Shown: positions 1 to 15,000, counted from the first letter of the stretch. The stretch: 64,000 nucleotides of DNA from Mortierella sp. BCC40632 (GCA_011634665.1 WAEK01000006.1:825001-889000), one strand, 5' to 3'. Notes: a model not told the origin generated them from the sequence alone. A program made the numbers and translations.

Positions 1-3000
1 CCAGGTTGTCGTTGAGAAGAAGACTGATGTCGAGATCGAGGTTGTTGAAGTTGAGGAGAAGACCAAGGTCGAGAAGGAGGTCGAAGTCACCGAGAAGGTC
101 ATCACCAAGGAGACTGGCGTTGTCTGCAAGCCTGCCGTCACCAAGGAGACTTCATGGTTCCGCCGCGTTGCCTCTGGCGCTGGAGCTATTGCCGCCGGTG
201 CCTTGACTCAGGTCGATGGCGTCTGGAAGCGCACTGTCGAGGTCATCAACACTCGCAAGGCCAAGGTTGACCATGTCTGCCCCATCGCCAAGAAGTCCTT
301 CGTGTACTACGATGAGGAGGTCTATGACAGTGTCCTTGTTGAGAAGTCGACTGGCGTCACATATGTCACTCAGCTCATCTACAACAGCGAGACCCGTGCG
401 TACTACGTGTATGTCCGCTGGGGTGAGAGCGACTACAAGCTCGATGGACCTCATGAGACCATTGAGTCCGCCAAGTCCGCCTTCCAGGTTACCTACCAGG
501 AGCGCTTCGGTGTCACTTGGGAGCAGCGTGAGACCACCGTCAGCGGTAAGTTTGCTTTGAGTTATTTAGTATCCATTCAAAATTGTTCTATGTTGAACCT
601 GTTGAAATTAATCCGCTATATTTTGATCCGCCTCTATTAGAACAATGGTCATATGAAGTCCAGACCTACGAGACCTACGAAGAGATCGAGGAGATCGAGG
701 AGATCGTCGAGGAGACCGAGATCAAGGAGATCCTTGCTCGCGAGGAGATCGTTGTCGTTGATGGCAAGATCACCAAGACCGAGACTTCCACCATTGAGAC
801 CACCGAGGAGGTTGCCGTTGAGCACGTCACCGAGGAGGTTGTCGTCAAGGAGGACGTCCAGGTTGTCGTTGAGAAGAAGACTGATGTCGAGATCGAGGTT
901 GTTGAAGTTGAGGAGAAGACCAAGGTCGAGAAGGAGGTCGAAGTCACCGAGAAGGTCATCACCAAGGAGACTGGCGTTGTCTGCAAGCCTGCCGTCACCA
1001 AGGAGACTTCATGGTTCCGCCGCGTTGCCTCTGGTGCTGGAGCTATTGCCGCCGGTGCCTTGACTCAGGTCGATGGCGTCTGGAAGCGCACTGTCGAGGT
1101 CATCAACACTCGCAAGGCCAAGGTTGACCATGTCTGCCCCATCGCCAAGAAGTCCTTCGTGTACTACGATGAGGAGGTCTATGACAGTGTCCTTGTTGAG
1201 AAGTCGACTGGCGTCACATATGTCACTCAGCTCATCTACAACAGCGAGACCCGTGCGTACTACGTGTATGTCCGCTGGGGTGAGAGCGACTACAAGCTCG
1301 ATGGACCTCACGAGACCATCGAATCTGCCAAGTCCGCCTTCCAGGTTACTTACCAGGAGCGCTTCGGTGTTACTTGGGAGCAGCGCGAGACCACCGTCAG
1401 CGGTAAATATTTGAAAAAACCATTATGATTAGTTGGATTCGTGTCATCTGGGTTTATCGCACCAATTTACTAATTTATGATTCAATTTACACATCAATTA
1501 ATAGAACAATGGACCTACGAGGTTCAGACCTACGAGACCTACGAAGAGCTCGAGGAGATTGAGGAGATCGTCGAGGAGACTGAGGTCAAGACCATCCTTG
1601 CTCGTGAGCAGGAGGTTGTTGTTGGAGGCAAGACCATTGAAACCACCACAGCCACCATTGAGACCAAGGAGGAGGTCGCAGTCGAGGAGATCACCAAGGA
1701 GACTAAGATCGTTGTTGATGAGGAGACCAAGGTCGAGGTTGAGAAGGTCGAGATCACCAAGGAGACCGGCGTTGTTGCCCAGCCTGCTGTCTCCAAGGGA
1801 TCTTCTTGGTTCCGTCGTGCCATCACTGGCACCGGTGCTGCTGTCATTGGAGGTGTCGCCGTCGTTGCCGTTGCTGGTGCTGCCGTTGTTCACGGAGCTG
1901 GTCACGTCGCCTCCGGTGCTGGCCATGTTGCCTCTGGCGCCCTTGAGAAGGTTGACGGAGTCTGGAAGCGCACTGTCCAGGTCCTCACCACTCGCAAGGC
2001 CAAGGTCGACCACGTCTGCCCCATTGCCAAGAAGTCCTTCGTGTACTACGATGAGGAAGTGTACGATGCCACCCTTGTTGAGAAGACCACTGGTGTGACC
2101 TATGTTACCCAGCTTCTCTACAACAGCGAGACCCGTGTGTACTACGTGTATGTCCGCTGGGGTGAGAGCGAGTACGTCCTTGATGGACCTCACGAGACCA
2201 TCGAGTCCGCCAAGTCTGCCTTCCAGGTTACCTACCAGGAGCGATTCGGTGTCACTTGGGAGAAGCGTGAGACCACTGTCAGCGGTAAGTTTTCGATATT
2301 TCTCATTTTTCCTTTCAAATTTTCCTATAATTGTGTTAGTTGATTCTAATTTTCTTCTATTTTGCTTTGCCATTATTAGAACGCTGGTCGTACGAAGTCA
2401 AGACCTACGAGGAGATCGAGGAGATCGAGGAGGTTGAGGAGATCGTCGAGGAATCCCAGGTCGAGATCATCCTTGCTCAGGAGAAGGAGATCCTCATCAG
2501 AGACCAGACCACCAAGACTGAGACCGAGACCACTACCATCGAGACCACCGAGGAGGTTGTCGTCAAGGAGGACGTCGAGGTTGTCGTCGAGAAGAAGACT
2601 GAAGTCGAGAAGAAGGCTGAGGTCGAGGTCATCGTCGAGAAGAAGACTGATGTCGAGATCGAGGTCGTTGAAGTTGAAGAGAAGGCCAAGGTCGAGATTG
2701 AAGTTGAGGAGGTCGTTGTTGAGAAGAAGGCCGAGATCGAGAAGAAGGAGGTCGAGGTCATCGTCGAGAAGAAGACTGATGTTGAGATCGAGGTTGTTGA
2801 AGTTGAGGAGAAGACCGAGGTCGAGATTGAGGTCGAGAAGAAGGAGACAGTCATCACCAAGGAGACCGACATTGTCTGCAAGCCTGTCGTCTCCAAGGAG
2901 ACCTCATGGTTCCGTCGTGTTGCCTCCGGTGCTGGAGCTATTGCCGCCGGTGCTTTGACTCAGGTCGATGGCGTCTGGAAGCGCACTGTCGAGGTCATCA

Positions 3001-6000
3001 ACACTCGCAAGGCCAAGGTCGACCATGTCTGCCCCATTGCCAAGAAGTCCTTCGTGTACTACGATGAGGAGGTCTATGACAGTGTCCTTGTTGAGAAGTC
3101 GACTGGCGTCACGTATGTCACTCAGCTCATCTACAACAGCGAGACCCGTGCGTACTACGTGTATGTCCGCTGGGGCGAGAGCGACTACAAGCTCGATGGA
3201 CCTCATGAGACCATCGAGGCTGCCAAGTCTGCTTTCCAGGTCACCTACCAGGAGCGTTTCGGTGTCACTTGGGAGAAGCGTGAGACCACTGTCAGCGGTA
3301 AGTTTACGAAGAGTTATTTATCGTTCATTCAATGTTGTTCATTATTGAATCTGTAGAAACTAATCCACCTAATTTTGGTCCGCCTCTATTAGAACAATGG
3401 TCATATGAAGTCCAGACCTACGAGACCTACGAAGAGACCGAGGAGATCGAAGAGATCATCGAGGAATCTCAGGTCGAGATCATCCGTGCTCGCGAGCAGG
3501 AGATCATCATCAAGGACCAGACCACCAAGACTGAGACCGAGACGACCACCATTGAGACCACCGAGGAGGTTGTCGTCAAGGAGGATGTCGAGGTTGTCGT
3601 CGAGAAGAAGACTGATGTCGAGATCCAAATCGAGAAGGAAGTCGAGGTCGAGAAGGTTGAGAAGATCGAGGTCGAGAAGAAGACTGAGGTCCAGATCGAG
3701 AAGAAGGAGATCGAAGTTGAGAAGACCGAGATTGAGGTCGAGGTCGAGAAGAAGACTGAGATCCAGATCGAGAAGAAGGAAGTCGAGGTCGAGGTCCAGG
3801 TCGAGAAGGTCGAGAAGACTGAGGTTGAGATCGAAGTCGAGAAGAAGGAGATCGAGGTCACCGAGAAGGTCATCACCAAGGAGACCGGCGTCGTTGCCCA
3901 GCCTGCTGTCTCCAAGGGCTCTTCTTGGTTCCGCCGTGTTGTCTCTGGCGCTGGTGCCGTCGTTGTCGGTAGTGCCGCCGTCGTCGCTGGTGCTGGTGCT
4001 GCCGTCGTCCACGGAGCTGGCCATGTTGCCTCCGGTGCTGGCCACGTTGCCTCTGGCGCCCTCGAGCAGGTTGACGGAGTCTGGAAGCGCACTGTCCAGG
4101 TCCTCACCACTCGCAAGGCCAAGGTCGATCATGTCTGCCCCATCGCCAAGAAGTCCTTCGTGTACTACGATGAGGAAGTGTACGATGCCACCCTTGTTGA
4201 GAAGACCACTGGCGTGACCTATGTCACCCAGCTTCTCTACAACAGCGAGACCCGTGTGTACTACGTGTACGTCCGCTGGGGTGAGAGCGAGTACGTCCTT
4301 GATGGACCTCACGAGACCATCGAGTCCGCCAAGTCTGCCTTCCAGGTTACCTACCAGGAGCGATTCGGTGTCACTTGGGAGAAGCGTGAGACCACTGTCA
4401 ACGGTAAGTATCCGATGATGTTATTTTCCCCTTAGTTTGTTCAATGATAGGCCATTTGATATTAATTCATTCTGTAATTTGCTCCGCACCTTTTAGAGCG
4501 CTGGTCGTACGAAGTCAAGACCTACGAGGAGATTGAGGAGATCGAGGAGGTTGAAGAGATCGTCGAAGAATCCCAGGTCGAGATCATTCTTGCTCAGGAG
4601 AAGGAGATCCAACTCAAGGACAAGACCATCCATATCGAGACCTCTACCATCGAGACCTCCGAGGAGGTTGCTGTTGAGCAGATCGTCAAGGAGGAAGTCG
4701 TCGTCAAGGAGGAGATCGCGGTTATTGAGAAGAAGGCCGAGGTCGAGATCGAGGTCGTTGAAGTTGAGAAGAAGACCGAGGTCGAGATCGAAGTCGAGAA
4801 GAAGGAGATCGATGTCACCGAGAAGGTCATCACCAAGGAGACTGGCATTGTTGCCCAACCCGCCGTTTCCAAGGGATCTTCGTGGTTCCGCCGTGTTGTC
4901 TCTGGCGCTGGTGCCGTCGTTGTCGGAGGTGCCGCCGTCGTCGCTGGTGCTGGTGCTGCCGTCGTCCACGGAGCTGGCCACGTCGCCTCCGGTGCTGGCC
5001 ACGTTGCCTCTGGCGCCCTCGAGCAGGTTGACGGAGTCTGGAAGCGCACTGTCCAGGTCCTCACCACTCGCAAGGCCAAGGTCGATCATGTCTGCCCCAT
5101 TGCCAAGAAGTCCTTCGTGTACTACGATGAGGAAGTGTACGATGCCACCCTTGTTGAGAAGACCACTGGCGTGACCTATGTCACCCAGCTTCTCTACAAC
5201 AGCGAGACCCGTGTGTACTACGTGTACGTCCGCTGGGGTGAGAGCGAGTACGTCCTTGATGGACCTCACGAGACCATCGAGTCCGCCAAGTCCGCCTTCC
5301 AGGACCATCGGAGTCCGTTCCTCTTCCCAATTTGTTCATTGATTATTCTTTTGCCTTCCAGGTTACCTACCAGGAGCGATTCGGAGACCTCCGAGTCACT
5401 TGGGAGAAGAATCGAGTTTCAGACCACTGTCAGCGGTAAGTTTTCCAATGGTATTCTGTTCCGCCTCTTCCTAATTTGTTCATTGATTATTTTTTGATAT
5501 TAATTCATTCAACACTTCGATCCGCCACTACTTGTTGAGAACGCTGGTCCTTTTGAAGTCAAGACCCACGAGGAGATCCGCCAAGAGATCGAGGAGGTTG
5601 AAGAGTCAAGACCTACGAGGAGATTGAAGTCTTTGAGGAAGAATCCAGAGCGTCGAGAAGACCGAGGTCATGAGGAGACCAAGGTCTTGAGAAGGTTGCT
5701 CAAGGAGAGGCCCAAGCGTTCTGGCGCTGGGGAGAGTCCAACTGTCCAAGTCCTCACCAGGACAAGGATGGAGACTTTCACAACAGCGAGACCGTATGTC
5801 TGGGTGAGAGGAGTACGTCCCTGATGGACCTCACGAGACCATCGAGCCAAGATCGCCTTCCAGGTTACCTACCAGGAGCGAGTGGGAGAGGTGAGTCACT
5901 GTCAACGGGTATCCAATGGTGTTCTTTTCCCCTTAGTTTGTTTAATAATCTGTCATTTGATATTAATTTATTCTGAGCATCTTTTCTGGTCGTACGAAGT

Positions 6001-9000
6001 CCGAGGAGAAGAGTCGAGATCATCCTTGCTCAGGAGAAGGAGATCCAGCTCGACCATCGAGTTCCGAGGAAGAAGAACATCGTCAAGGAGGAGATCGAAG
6101 TTATCCAGAGATTGAGATCGAGAAGAAGGACGAGATCCGAGGAAGACCGAGGAAATTGTCGAGAAGGTTGAGAAGATCGAGATCGAGAAGAAGGAAGTCG
6201 ACATTGAGGTCCAGGTCGAGAAGAAGACTGAGGTGAGAAGAAGGAGCGAGATCCCAGCCTGCTGTCTCAAATCTTCCGAGGTTCGAAGTCGTCGAAAAGA
6301 AGGCCGAATTCGAGATCCAGATTGAGAAGGTCGAGAAGCAGACTGAGGTCGACATCCAGGTTGAGAAGATCGAGGTTGTTGTCGGAGAAGAAGAGAGTTC
6401 GGAAACCAAATCGAGAAGGAGGTTGAGGAGAAGGCCATCGAGAAGAAGGAAGTCGAGGTCGAGGTCCAGGTTGAGATGATCGAGAAGATCGAGGTCGAGA
6501 AGAAGGAGGTCGAGATCGAAGTCATCGAGAAGAAGGCCGACGGAGATGTCGCCTCCGGAGTTCGAGATCCAGATCGAGAATGTTCATCCAGGTCGAGAAG
6601 AGGAGGTTGAAGAAGAAGTCCGAGGTCCAGGTCGAAGGTCGCTGAGAAGTCCAGGTCGAGAAGAAGGCCGAGGTCGAGAAGGAGGTTGAGGAGAAGACCT
6701 CGAGGTCGAGGTTCAGGTCGAGAAGGTTGAGAAGGTTGAGAAGATCGAGGTCGAGAAGAAGACCGAGGTTGTTCCCTCAGCGACCACTGGTGCTGGTGCC
6801 GTTGTCCATCGCTCTGGCGCTCTCGAAGGTTGACGGAGTCTGGGAAGCGCACCGTCCAGGTTCTCACTACACGTCTGCCCCATCGCCAAAGAAGTCCTTT
6901 CGTGTACTACGATGAGGAAGTGTACGATGCCACCCTTGTTGAGAAGTCACTGGCGTGACCTATGTTTGAAGTACAACAGCGAGACCCGTGTGTACTACGG
7001 TACGTCCGCTGGGAGAGCGAGACGTCCTTGATGGACCTCACGAGACCATCGAGTCCGCCAAGTCGCTGCCTTCCAGGTTACCTACCAGGAGCGATTCGGT
7101 GTTACTTGGGAGAAGCGTGAGACCACTGTCAGCGGTAAGTTTCGATTCTATTTTTGTTTCTTTTGAATATGTTTATTATTGTGTCCGCCGATCCTAATTT
7201 ATTAATTGGTCCGCCACTTAGAACGCTGGTCGTCGAAGTCAAGACCTACGAGGAGATCCAGGAGGTGGGAGGAGAGGTCGAAGTTTTGAAGAGTTGGAGG
7301 TTGATTATTAGAACGAAGAGGGAGGTTCTCATCCAGGACAAGACCGTCACCACCGAAGTCTCCACCATCGAGACCAAGGAGGAGATCTCGGTTGAGGTTG
7401 AGAAGAAGGAGGTCGAGATCGAGGTCGTCGAGAAGAAGGCCGAGTTCGAGATCCAGATCGAGAAGGAGGTCGAAAAGAAGACTGAGATCCAGGTCGAGAA
7501 GAAGGAAGTCGAGGTCGAGGTCCAGGTCGAGAAGGTTGAGACGATCGAGGTCGAGAAGAAGGAGGTCGAAATCGAGGTCGAGAAGAAGGAGATCCATTGA
7601 GAAGGTCGAGAAGAAGACCGACATCCAGGTCGAGAAGATCGAGATCCAGATCGAGAAGAAGGAAGTCGAGGTCGAGGTCCAGGTCGAGAAGATCCGAGGT
7701 CCGAGAGTTTTGAGAAGGAGAGAGGTCGAGATCGAGGTCATTGAGAAGAAGGAGACCGAGTTCGAAATCCAAATCGAGAAGGAGGTTGAGGAGAAGACTG
7801 AGATCCAGATCGAGAAGAAGGAAGTCGAGGTCGAGGTCCAGGTCGAGAAGGTTGAGAAGGTTGAGAAGATCGAGGTCGAGAAGAAGGAAGTCGAGATCGA
7901 GATCCAGGTCGAGAAGAAGACCGAGGTTGTCTCTCAGCCTACCGTCTCCAAGGGATCGTCGTGGTTCCGCCGTGCCATCGCTGGTGCAGGTGCCGTCGTT
8001 GTTGGAGGTGCCGCCGTCGTTGCTGGTGCTGGTGCTGCCGTTGTCCACGGAGCTGGCCATGTTGCCTCCGGTGCTGGTCACGTTGCCTCTGGCGCTCTCG
8101 AGCAGGTTGACGGAGTCTGGAAACGCACTGTCCAGGTCCTCACCACTCGCAAGGCCAAGGTCGATCACGTCTGTCCCATCGCCAAGAAGTCCTTCGTGTA
8201 CTACGACGAGGATGTGTACGATGCCACCCTTGTTGAGAAGACCACTGGCGTGACCTATGTCACCCAGCTTCTCTACAACAGCGAGACCCGTGTGTACTAC
8301 GTGTACGTCCGCTGGGGTGAGAGCGAGTACGTCCTTGATGGACCTCACGAGACCATCGAGTCCGCCAAGTCTGCCTTCCAGGTCACCTACCAGGAGCGAT
8401 TCGGTGTTACTTGGGAGAAGCGTGAGACCACTGTCAGCGGTAAGTTTCCAATGTTATTATTTTTACATTCAATTTTTTTTTTATTATTGTGTCGATAGAT
8501 TCTAATTTTTCTAATTTACTCCGCCACTACTAGAACGCTGGTCGTACGAAGTCAAGACCTACGAGGAGATCCAGGAGGTTGAGGAGATCGTCGAAGTCTT
8601 TGAAGAGTCTGAGGTCGAGGCCATCCGTGCTCGCGAAGAGGAGATTCTCATCCAGGACAAGACCGTCACCACCGAAGTCTCCACCATCGAGACCAAGGAG
8701 GAGATCTCGGTTGAGGTTGAGAAGAAGGAGGTCGAGATCGAGGTCGTCGAGAAGAAGGCCGAGTTCGAGATCCAGATCGAAAAGGTCGAGAAACAGACTG
8801 AGGTCGACATCCAGGTCGAGAAGATCGAGGTTGAAGAGAAGACTGAGATCCAGATCGAGAAGAAGGAAGTCGAGGTCGAGGTCCAGGTCGAGAAGATCGA
8901 GAAGATCGAGGTCGAGAAGAAGGAGGTCGAGATCGAAGTCATCGAGAAGAAGGCCGAGTTTGAGATCCAGATCGAGAAGGAGGTCGAAGTCGAGGTCATC

Positions 9001-12000
9001 GAGAAGAAGGAGACCGAGTTCGAAATCCAAATCGAGAAGGAGGTCGAGGTCGAAGTCGTCGAAAAGAAGGCCGAGTTCGAGATCCAGATCGAGAAGGTCG
9101 AGAAGCAGACTGAGGTCGACATCCAGGTCGAGAAGATCGAGGTTGAAGAGAAGACTGAGATCCAGATCGAGAAGAAGGAAGTCGAGGTCGAGGTCCAGGT
9201 CGAGAAGGTCGAGAAGAAGGAGGTCGAGATCGAGGTCATCGAGAAGAAGGCCGAGTTCGAAATCCAAATCGAGAAGGAGGTTGAGGAGAAGACTGAGATC
9301 CAGATCGAGAAGAAGGAAGTCGAGGTCGAGGTTCAGGTCGAGAAGGTTGAGAAGGTTGAGAAGATCGAGGTCGAGAAGAAGACCGAGGTTGTCTCTCAGC
9401 CTACCGTCTCCAAGGGATCGTCGTGGTTCCGCCGTGCCATCGCTGGTGCAGGTGCCGTCGTTGTTGGAGGTGCCGCCGTCGTTGCTGGTGCTGGTGCTGC
9501 CGTTGTCCACGGAGCTGGCCATGTTGCCTCCGGTGCTGGTCACGTTGCCTCTGGCGCTCTCGAGCAGGTTGACGGAGTCTGGAAGCGCACTGTCCAGGTT
9601 CTCACCACTCGCAAGGCCAAGGTCGACCACGTCTGCCCCATCGCCAAGAAGTCCTTCGTGTACTACGATGAGGATGTGTACGATGCCACCCTTGTTGAGA
9701 AGACCACTGGCGTGACCTATGTCACCCAGCTTCTCTACAACAGCGAGACCCGTGTGTACTACGTGTACGTCCGCTGGGGTGAGAGCGAGTACGTCCTTGA
9801 TGGACCTCACGAGACCATCGAGTCCGCCAAGTCTGCCTTCCAGGTCACCTACCAGGAGCGCTTCGGTGTTACTTGGGAGAAGCGTGAGACCACTGTCAGC
9901 GGTAAGTTTCCAATTCTATTTTTTGTTTCTTTGAATATGTTTATTATTGTGTCCGCCGATCCTAATTATTTCTCTAATTTACTCCGCCACTACTAGAACG
10001 CTGGTCGTACGAAGTCAAGACCTACGAGGAGATCCAGGAGGTTGAGGAGATCGTCGAAGTCTTTGAAGAGTCTGAGGTTGAGGCCATCCGTGCTCGCGAA
10101 GAGGAGGTTCTCATCCAGGACAAGACCGTCACCACCGAAGTCTCCACCATCGAGACCAAGGAGGAGATCTCGGTTGAGGTTGAGAAGAAGGAGGTCGAGA
10201 TCGAGGTCATCGAGAAGAAGGAAGTTGAGATCGAGGTCGTCGAGAAGAAGACTGAGATCCAGGTCGAGAAGAAAGAAGTCGAGATCGAGGTCCAGGTCGA
10301 GAAGAAGGAGACCGAGTTCGAGATCCAGATCGAGAAGGAAGTCGAAGTCCAGGTCGAGAAGATCGAAGTCGAGGAGAAGACTGAGGTTGAAATTGAGGTC
10401 CAGAAGAAGGAAGTCGAGGTCCAGGTCGAGAAGGTCGAGAAGATTGAGATCGAGAAGACTGAGGTCCAGATCGAGGTTGAGAAGAAGGAGGTTGAGGTCA
10501 CCGAGAAGGTCATCACCAAGGAGACTGGCGTCGTTGCCCAGCCTGCTGTCTCCAAGGGATCTTCGTGGTTCCGCCGTGCCATCAGTGGTGCTGGTGCCGT
10601 TGTTGTTGGTAGTGCCGCCGTCGTCGCTGGTGCTGGTGCTGCCGTCGTCCACGGAGCTGGTCACGTCGCCTCCGGTGCTGGCCATGCTGCCTCTGGCGCT
10701 CTTGAGAAGGTTGATGGAGTCTGGAAACGCACTGTCCAGGTCCTCACCACTCGCAAGGCCAAGGTCGACCACGTCTGCCCCATCGCCAAGAAGTCCTTCG
10801 TGTACTACGATGAGGAAGTGTACGATGCCACCCTTGTTGAGAAGACCACTGGCGTGACCTATGTCACCCAGCTTCTCTACAACAGCGAGACCCGTGTGTA
10901 CTACGTGTACGTCCGCTGGGGTGAGAGCGAGTACGTCCTTGATGGACCTCACGAGACCATCGAGTCCGCCAAGTCCGCTTTCCAGGTCACCTACCAGGAG
11001 CGATTCGGTGTTACTTGGGAGAAGCGTGAGACCACTGTCAGCGGTAAGTTTCCAAAACTAGTTTTTTTCTCTCAAATTTGTTTATTATTGTGTCGATAGA
11101 TTCTAATTTTTCTAATTTACTCCGCCACTACTAGAACGCTGGTCATACGAAGTCAAGACCTACGAGGAAATCGAAGAGATCGAGGAGGTTGAAGAGATCG
11201 TCGAAGAATCCCAGGTCGAGATCATTCTTGCTCAGGAGAAGGAGATCCAACTCAAGGACAAGACCATCCATATCGAGACTTCCACCATCGAGACCTCCGA
11301 GGAGGTTGCTGTTGAGCAGATCGTCAAGGAGGAAGTCATCGTCAAGGAGGAGGTCGTCGTCGAGAAGAAGGCCGAGGTCGAGATCGAGGTCGTCGAAGTT
11401 GAGAAGAAGACTGAGGTCGAGGTCGAGAAGAAGGAGATCGAGGTCACCGAGAAGGTCATCACCAAGGAGACTGGCGTTGTTACCCAGCCAGCTGTCTCCA
11501 AGGGATCGTCGTGGTTCCGCCGTGCCATCACTGGTGCAGGTGCCGTCGTTGTTGGAGGTGCCGCCGTCGTTGCTGGTGCTGGTGCTGCCGTTGTCCACGG
11601 AGCTGGTCACGTCGCCTCCGGTGCTGGCCATGCTGCCTCTGGCGCTCTTGAGAAGGTTGATGGAGTCTGGAAACGCACTGTCCAGGTCCTCACCACTCGC
11701 AAGGCCAAGGTCGATCACGTCTGCCCCATCGCCAAGAAGTCCTTCGTGTACTACGATGAGGAAGTGTACGATGCCACCCTTGTTGAGAAGACCACTGGCG
11801 TGACCTATGTCACCCAGCTTCTCTACAACAGCGAGACCCGTGTGTACTACGTGTACGTCCGCTGGGGTGAGAGCGAGTACGTCCTTGATGGACCTCACGA
11901 GACCATCGAGTCCGCCAAGTCTGCCTTCCAGGTTACCTACCAGGAGCGATTCGGTGTTACTTGGGAGAAGCGTGAGACCACTGTCAGCGGTAAGTTTCCA

Positions 12001-15000
12001 GTGATATTTTTTTTGTTTCTTTGAATATGTTTATTATTGTGTCCGCCGATCCTAATTATTTTTCTATTTTACTCCGCCACTACTAGAACGCTGGTCGTAC
12101 GAAGTCAAGACCTACGAGGAGATCCAGGAGGTTGAGGAGATCGTCGAGGTCGTTGAGGAGTCTGAGGTCGAGATCATCCGTGCTCGCGAACAGGAAGTCA
12201 TCATTGGCGACAAGACCATCAAGACCGAGACTTCTACCATCGAGACCAAGGAGGAGGTTGCTGTTGAGCACATTGTCCAGGAGGAAGTCGTCGTCAAGGA
12301 GGAGGTTGAGGTCGTCGTCGAGAAGAAGACCGAAGTCGAGATTGAGGTCGAGAAGAAGGAGATCGAGGTCACCGAGAAGGTCATCACCAAGGAGACCGGC
12401 GTTGTTGCTCAGCCTGCTGTCTCCAAGGGATCTTCGTGGTTCCGCCGTGCCATCACTGGCGCTGGTGCCGTTGTTGTTGGAGGTGCCGCCGTCGTCACCG
12501 GTGCTGGTGCTGCCGTTGTTCACGGAGCTGGCCACGTCGCCTCCGGTGCTGGCCATGTTGCCTCTGGCGCTCTTGAGAAGGTTGACGGAGTCTGGAAGCG
12601 TACTGTCCAGGTCCTCACCACTCGCAAGGCCAAGGTCGATCACGTCTGTCCCATTGCCAAGAAGTCCTTCGTGTACTACGACGAGGAAGTGTACGATGCC
12701 ACCCTTGTTGAGAAGACCACTGGCGTGACCTATGTCACCCAGCTTCTCTACAACAGCGAGACCCGTGTGTACTACGTGTATGTCCGCTGGGGTGAGAGCG
12801 AGTACGTCCTTGATGGACCTCACGAGACCATCGAGTCCGCCAAGTCTGCTTTCCAGGTTACCTACCAAGAGCGATTCGGAGTCACTTGGGAGAAGCGTGA
12901 GACCACTGTCAGCGGTAAGTTTTCGATATTACTCATTTTTCCTTTCCGATTATCCTATAATTGTGTTAGTTGATTCTAATTTTCTTCTATTTTGCTTTGC
13001 CATTATTAGAACGCTGGTCGTACGAAGTCAAGACCTACGAGGAGATTGAGGAGATCGAGGAGGTTGAGGAGATCGTCGAGGAATCCCAGGTCGAAATCAT
13101 CCTTGCTCGTGAGAAGGAGATCCAACTCGAGGGTCAGACCATCCAGACTGAGACCACCACCATCGAGACCAAGGAGGAGATCGCCGTCGAGGAGATCACC
13201 AAGAAGACTGAGGTCGTTGTTGATGAGGAGACCAAGGTCGAGGTTGAGAAGGTTGTGATCACCAAGGAGACTGGCGTTGTTGCCCAACCCGCCGTTTCAA
13301 AGGGATCTTCATGGTTCCGCCGTGCCATCACTGGCGCTGGTGCCGTTGTTGTTGGAGGTGCTGCCGTCGTCGCTGGTGCTGGTGCTGCCGTTGTTCACGG
13401 AGCTGGCCATGTTGCCTCCGGTGCTGGCCATGCTGCCTCTGGCGCCCTTGAGAAGGTTGATGGAGTCTGGAAACGCACTGTCCAGGTCCTCACCACTCGC
13501 AAGGCCAAGGTCGACCACGTCTGCCCCATTGCCAAGAAGTCCTTCGTGTACTACGACGAGGATGTGTACGATGCCACCCTTGTTGAGAAGACCACTGGCG
13601 TGACCTATGTCACCCAGCTTCTCTACAACAGCGAGACCCGTGTGTACTACGTGTATGTCCGCTGGGGTGAGAGCGAGTACGTCCTTGATGGACCTCACGA
13701 GACCATCGAGTCCGCCAAGTCCGCTTTCCAGGTCACCTACCAGGAGCGATTCGGTGTCACTTGGGAGAAGCGTGAGACCACTGTCAGCGGTAAGTTTTCC
13801 AATGGTATTCTGTTCCTCTTCCTAATTTGTTCGTTGATTATTCTTTGGTATTAATTCATTCAACAATTTGATCCACCACTACTAGAACGCTGGTCATACG
13901 AAGTCAAGACCTACGAAGAAATCGAGGAGATCGAGGAGGTTGAAGAGATCGTCGAGGAATCCCAGGTCGAGATCATCCTTGCTCAGGAGAAGGAGATCCA
14001 GCTCGAGGAGAAGACTATCCATGTCGAGACTTCTACCATCGAGACTTCCGAGGAGGTTGCTGTTGAGCGCATTACCAAGGAGGAAGTCGTCGTCAAGGAA
14101 GAGATCGAGGTTATTGAGAAGAAGGCCGAGGTCGAGATCCAGATCGAGAAGAAGGAGGTCGAGGTTGAAGTCCAAGTCGAGAAGATCGAGATTGAGGAGA
14201 AGAAGGAGGTCGAGGTTGAAGTTCAGATCGAGAAGAAGGAGGTCCAGGTCGAGGTCCAGGTCGAGAAGAAGGAGATCGAGAAGAAGACCGAGGTCGAGGT
14301 CGAGGTCGAGATCCAAGTTGAGAAGAAGGAAGTCGAGGCTGTCATCACCAAGGAGACTGGCGTTGTTGCCCAACCCGCCGTTTCCAAGGGCTCTTCTTGG
14401 TTCCGCCGCGTCGTCTCTGGCGCTGGTGCCGTTGTTGTTGGAGGTGCCGCCGTCGTCGCTGGTGCTGGTGCTGCCGTTGTTCACGGAGCTGGCCACGTCG
14501 CCTCCGGTGCTGGTCACGTTGCCTCTGGCGCCCTCGAGCAGGTTGACGGAGTCTGGAAGCGCACTGTCCAGGTCCTCACCACTCGCAAGGCCAAGGTCGA
14601 TCATGTCTGCCCCATTGCCAAGAAGTCCTTCGTGTACTACGATGAGGAAGTGTACGATGCCACCCTTGTTGAGAAGACCACTGGCGTGACCTATGTCACC
14701 CAGCTTCTCTACAACAGCGAGACCCGTGTGTACTACGTGTACGTCCGCTGGGGTGAGAGCGAGTACGTCCTTGATGGACCTCACGAGACCATCGAGTCCG
14801 CCAAGTCCGCTTTCCAGGTCACCTACCAGGAGCGATTCGGAGTCGCTTGGGAGAAGCGTGAGACCACTGTCAGCGGTAAGTTTTTTTTTTTTTTTTTATA
14901 TCTATATTGCTCTGATGTTGACATTAATTCATTCTACAATTCCCTCCGCCATTACTAGAACACTGGTCGTACGAAGTCAAGACCTACGAGGAGATCCAGG

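Noticed and set aside
5540..5907. A genuine short exon of the giant gene
   Set aside because: It has a stop after five codons, lacks most of the unit and contains many small deletions relative to neighbours.
8530..9810. 426-codon open frame on the minus strand and other long Leu/Asp or Arg/Ser-rich frames antisense or out of frame in the array
   Set aside because: They mirror the E/K/V codons of the coding repeats (GAG/AAG/GTC lack stops on the other frames), recur in every unit and have no start context or domain.
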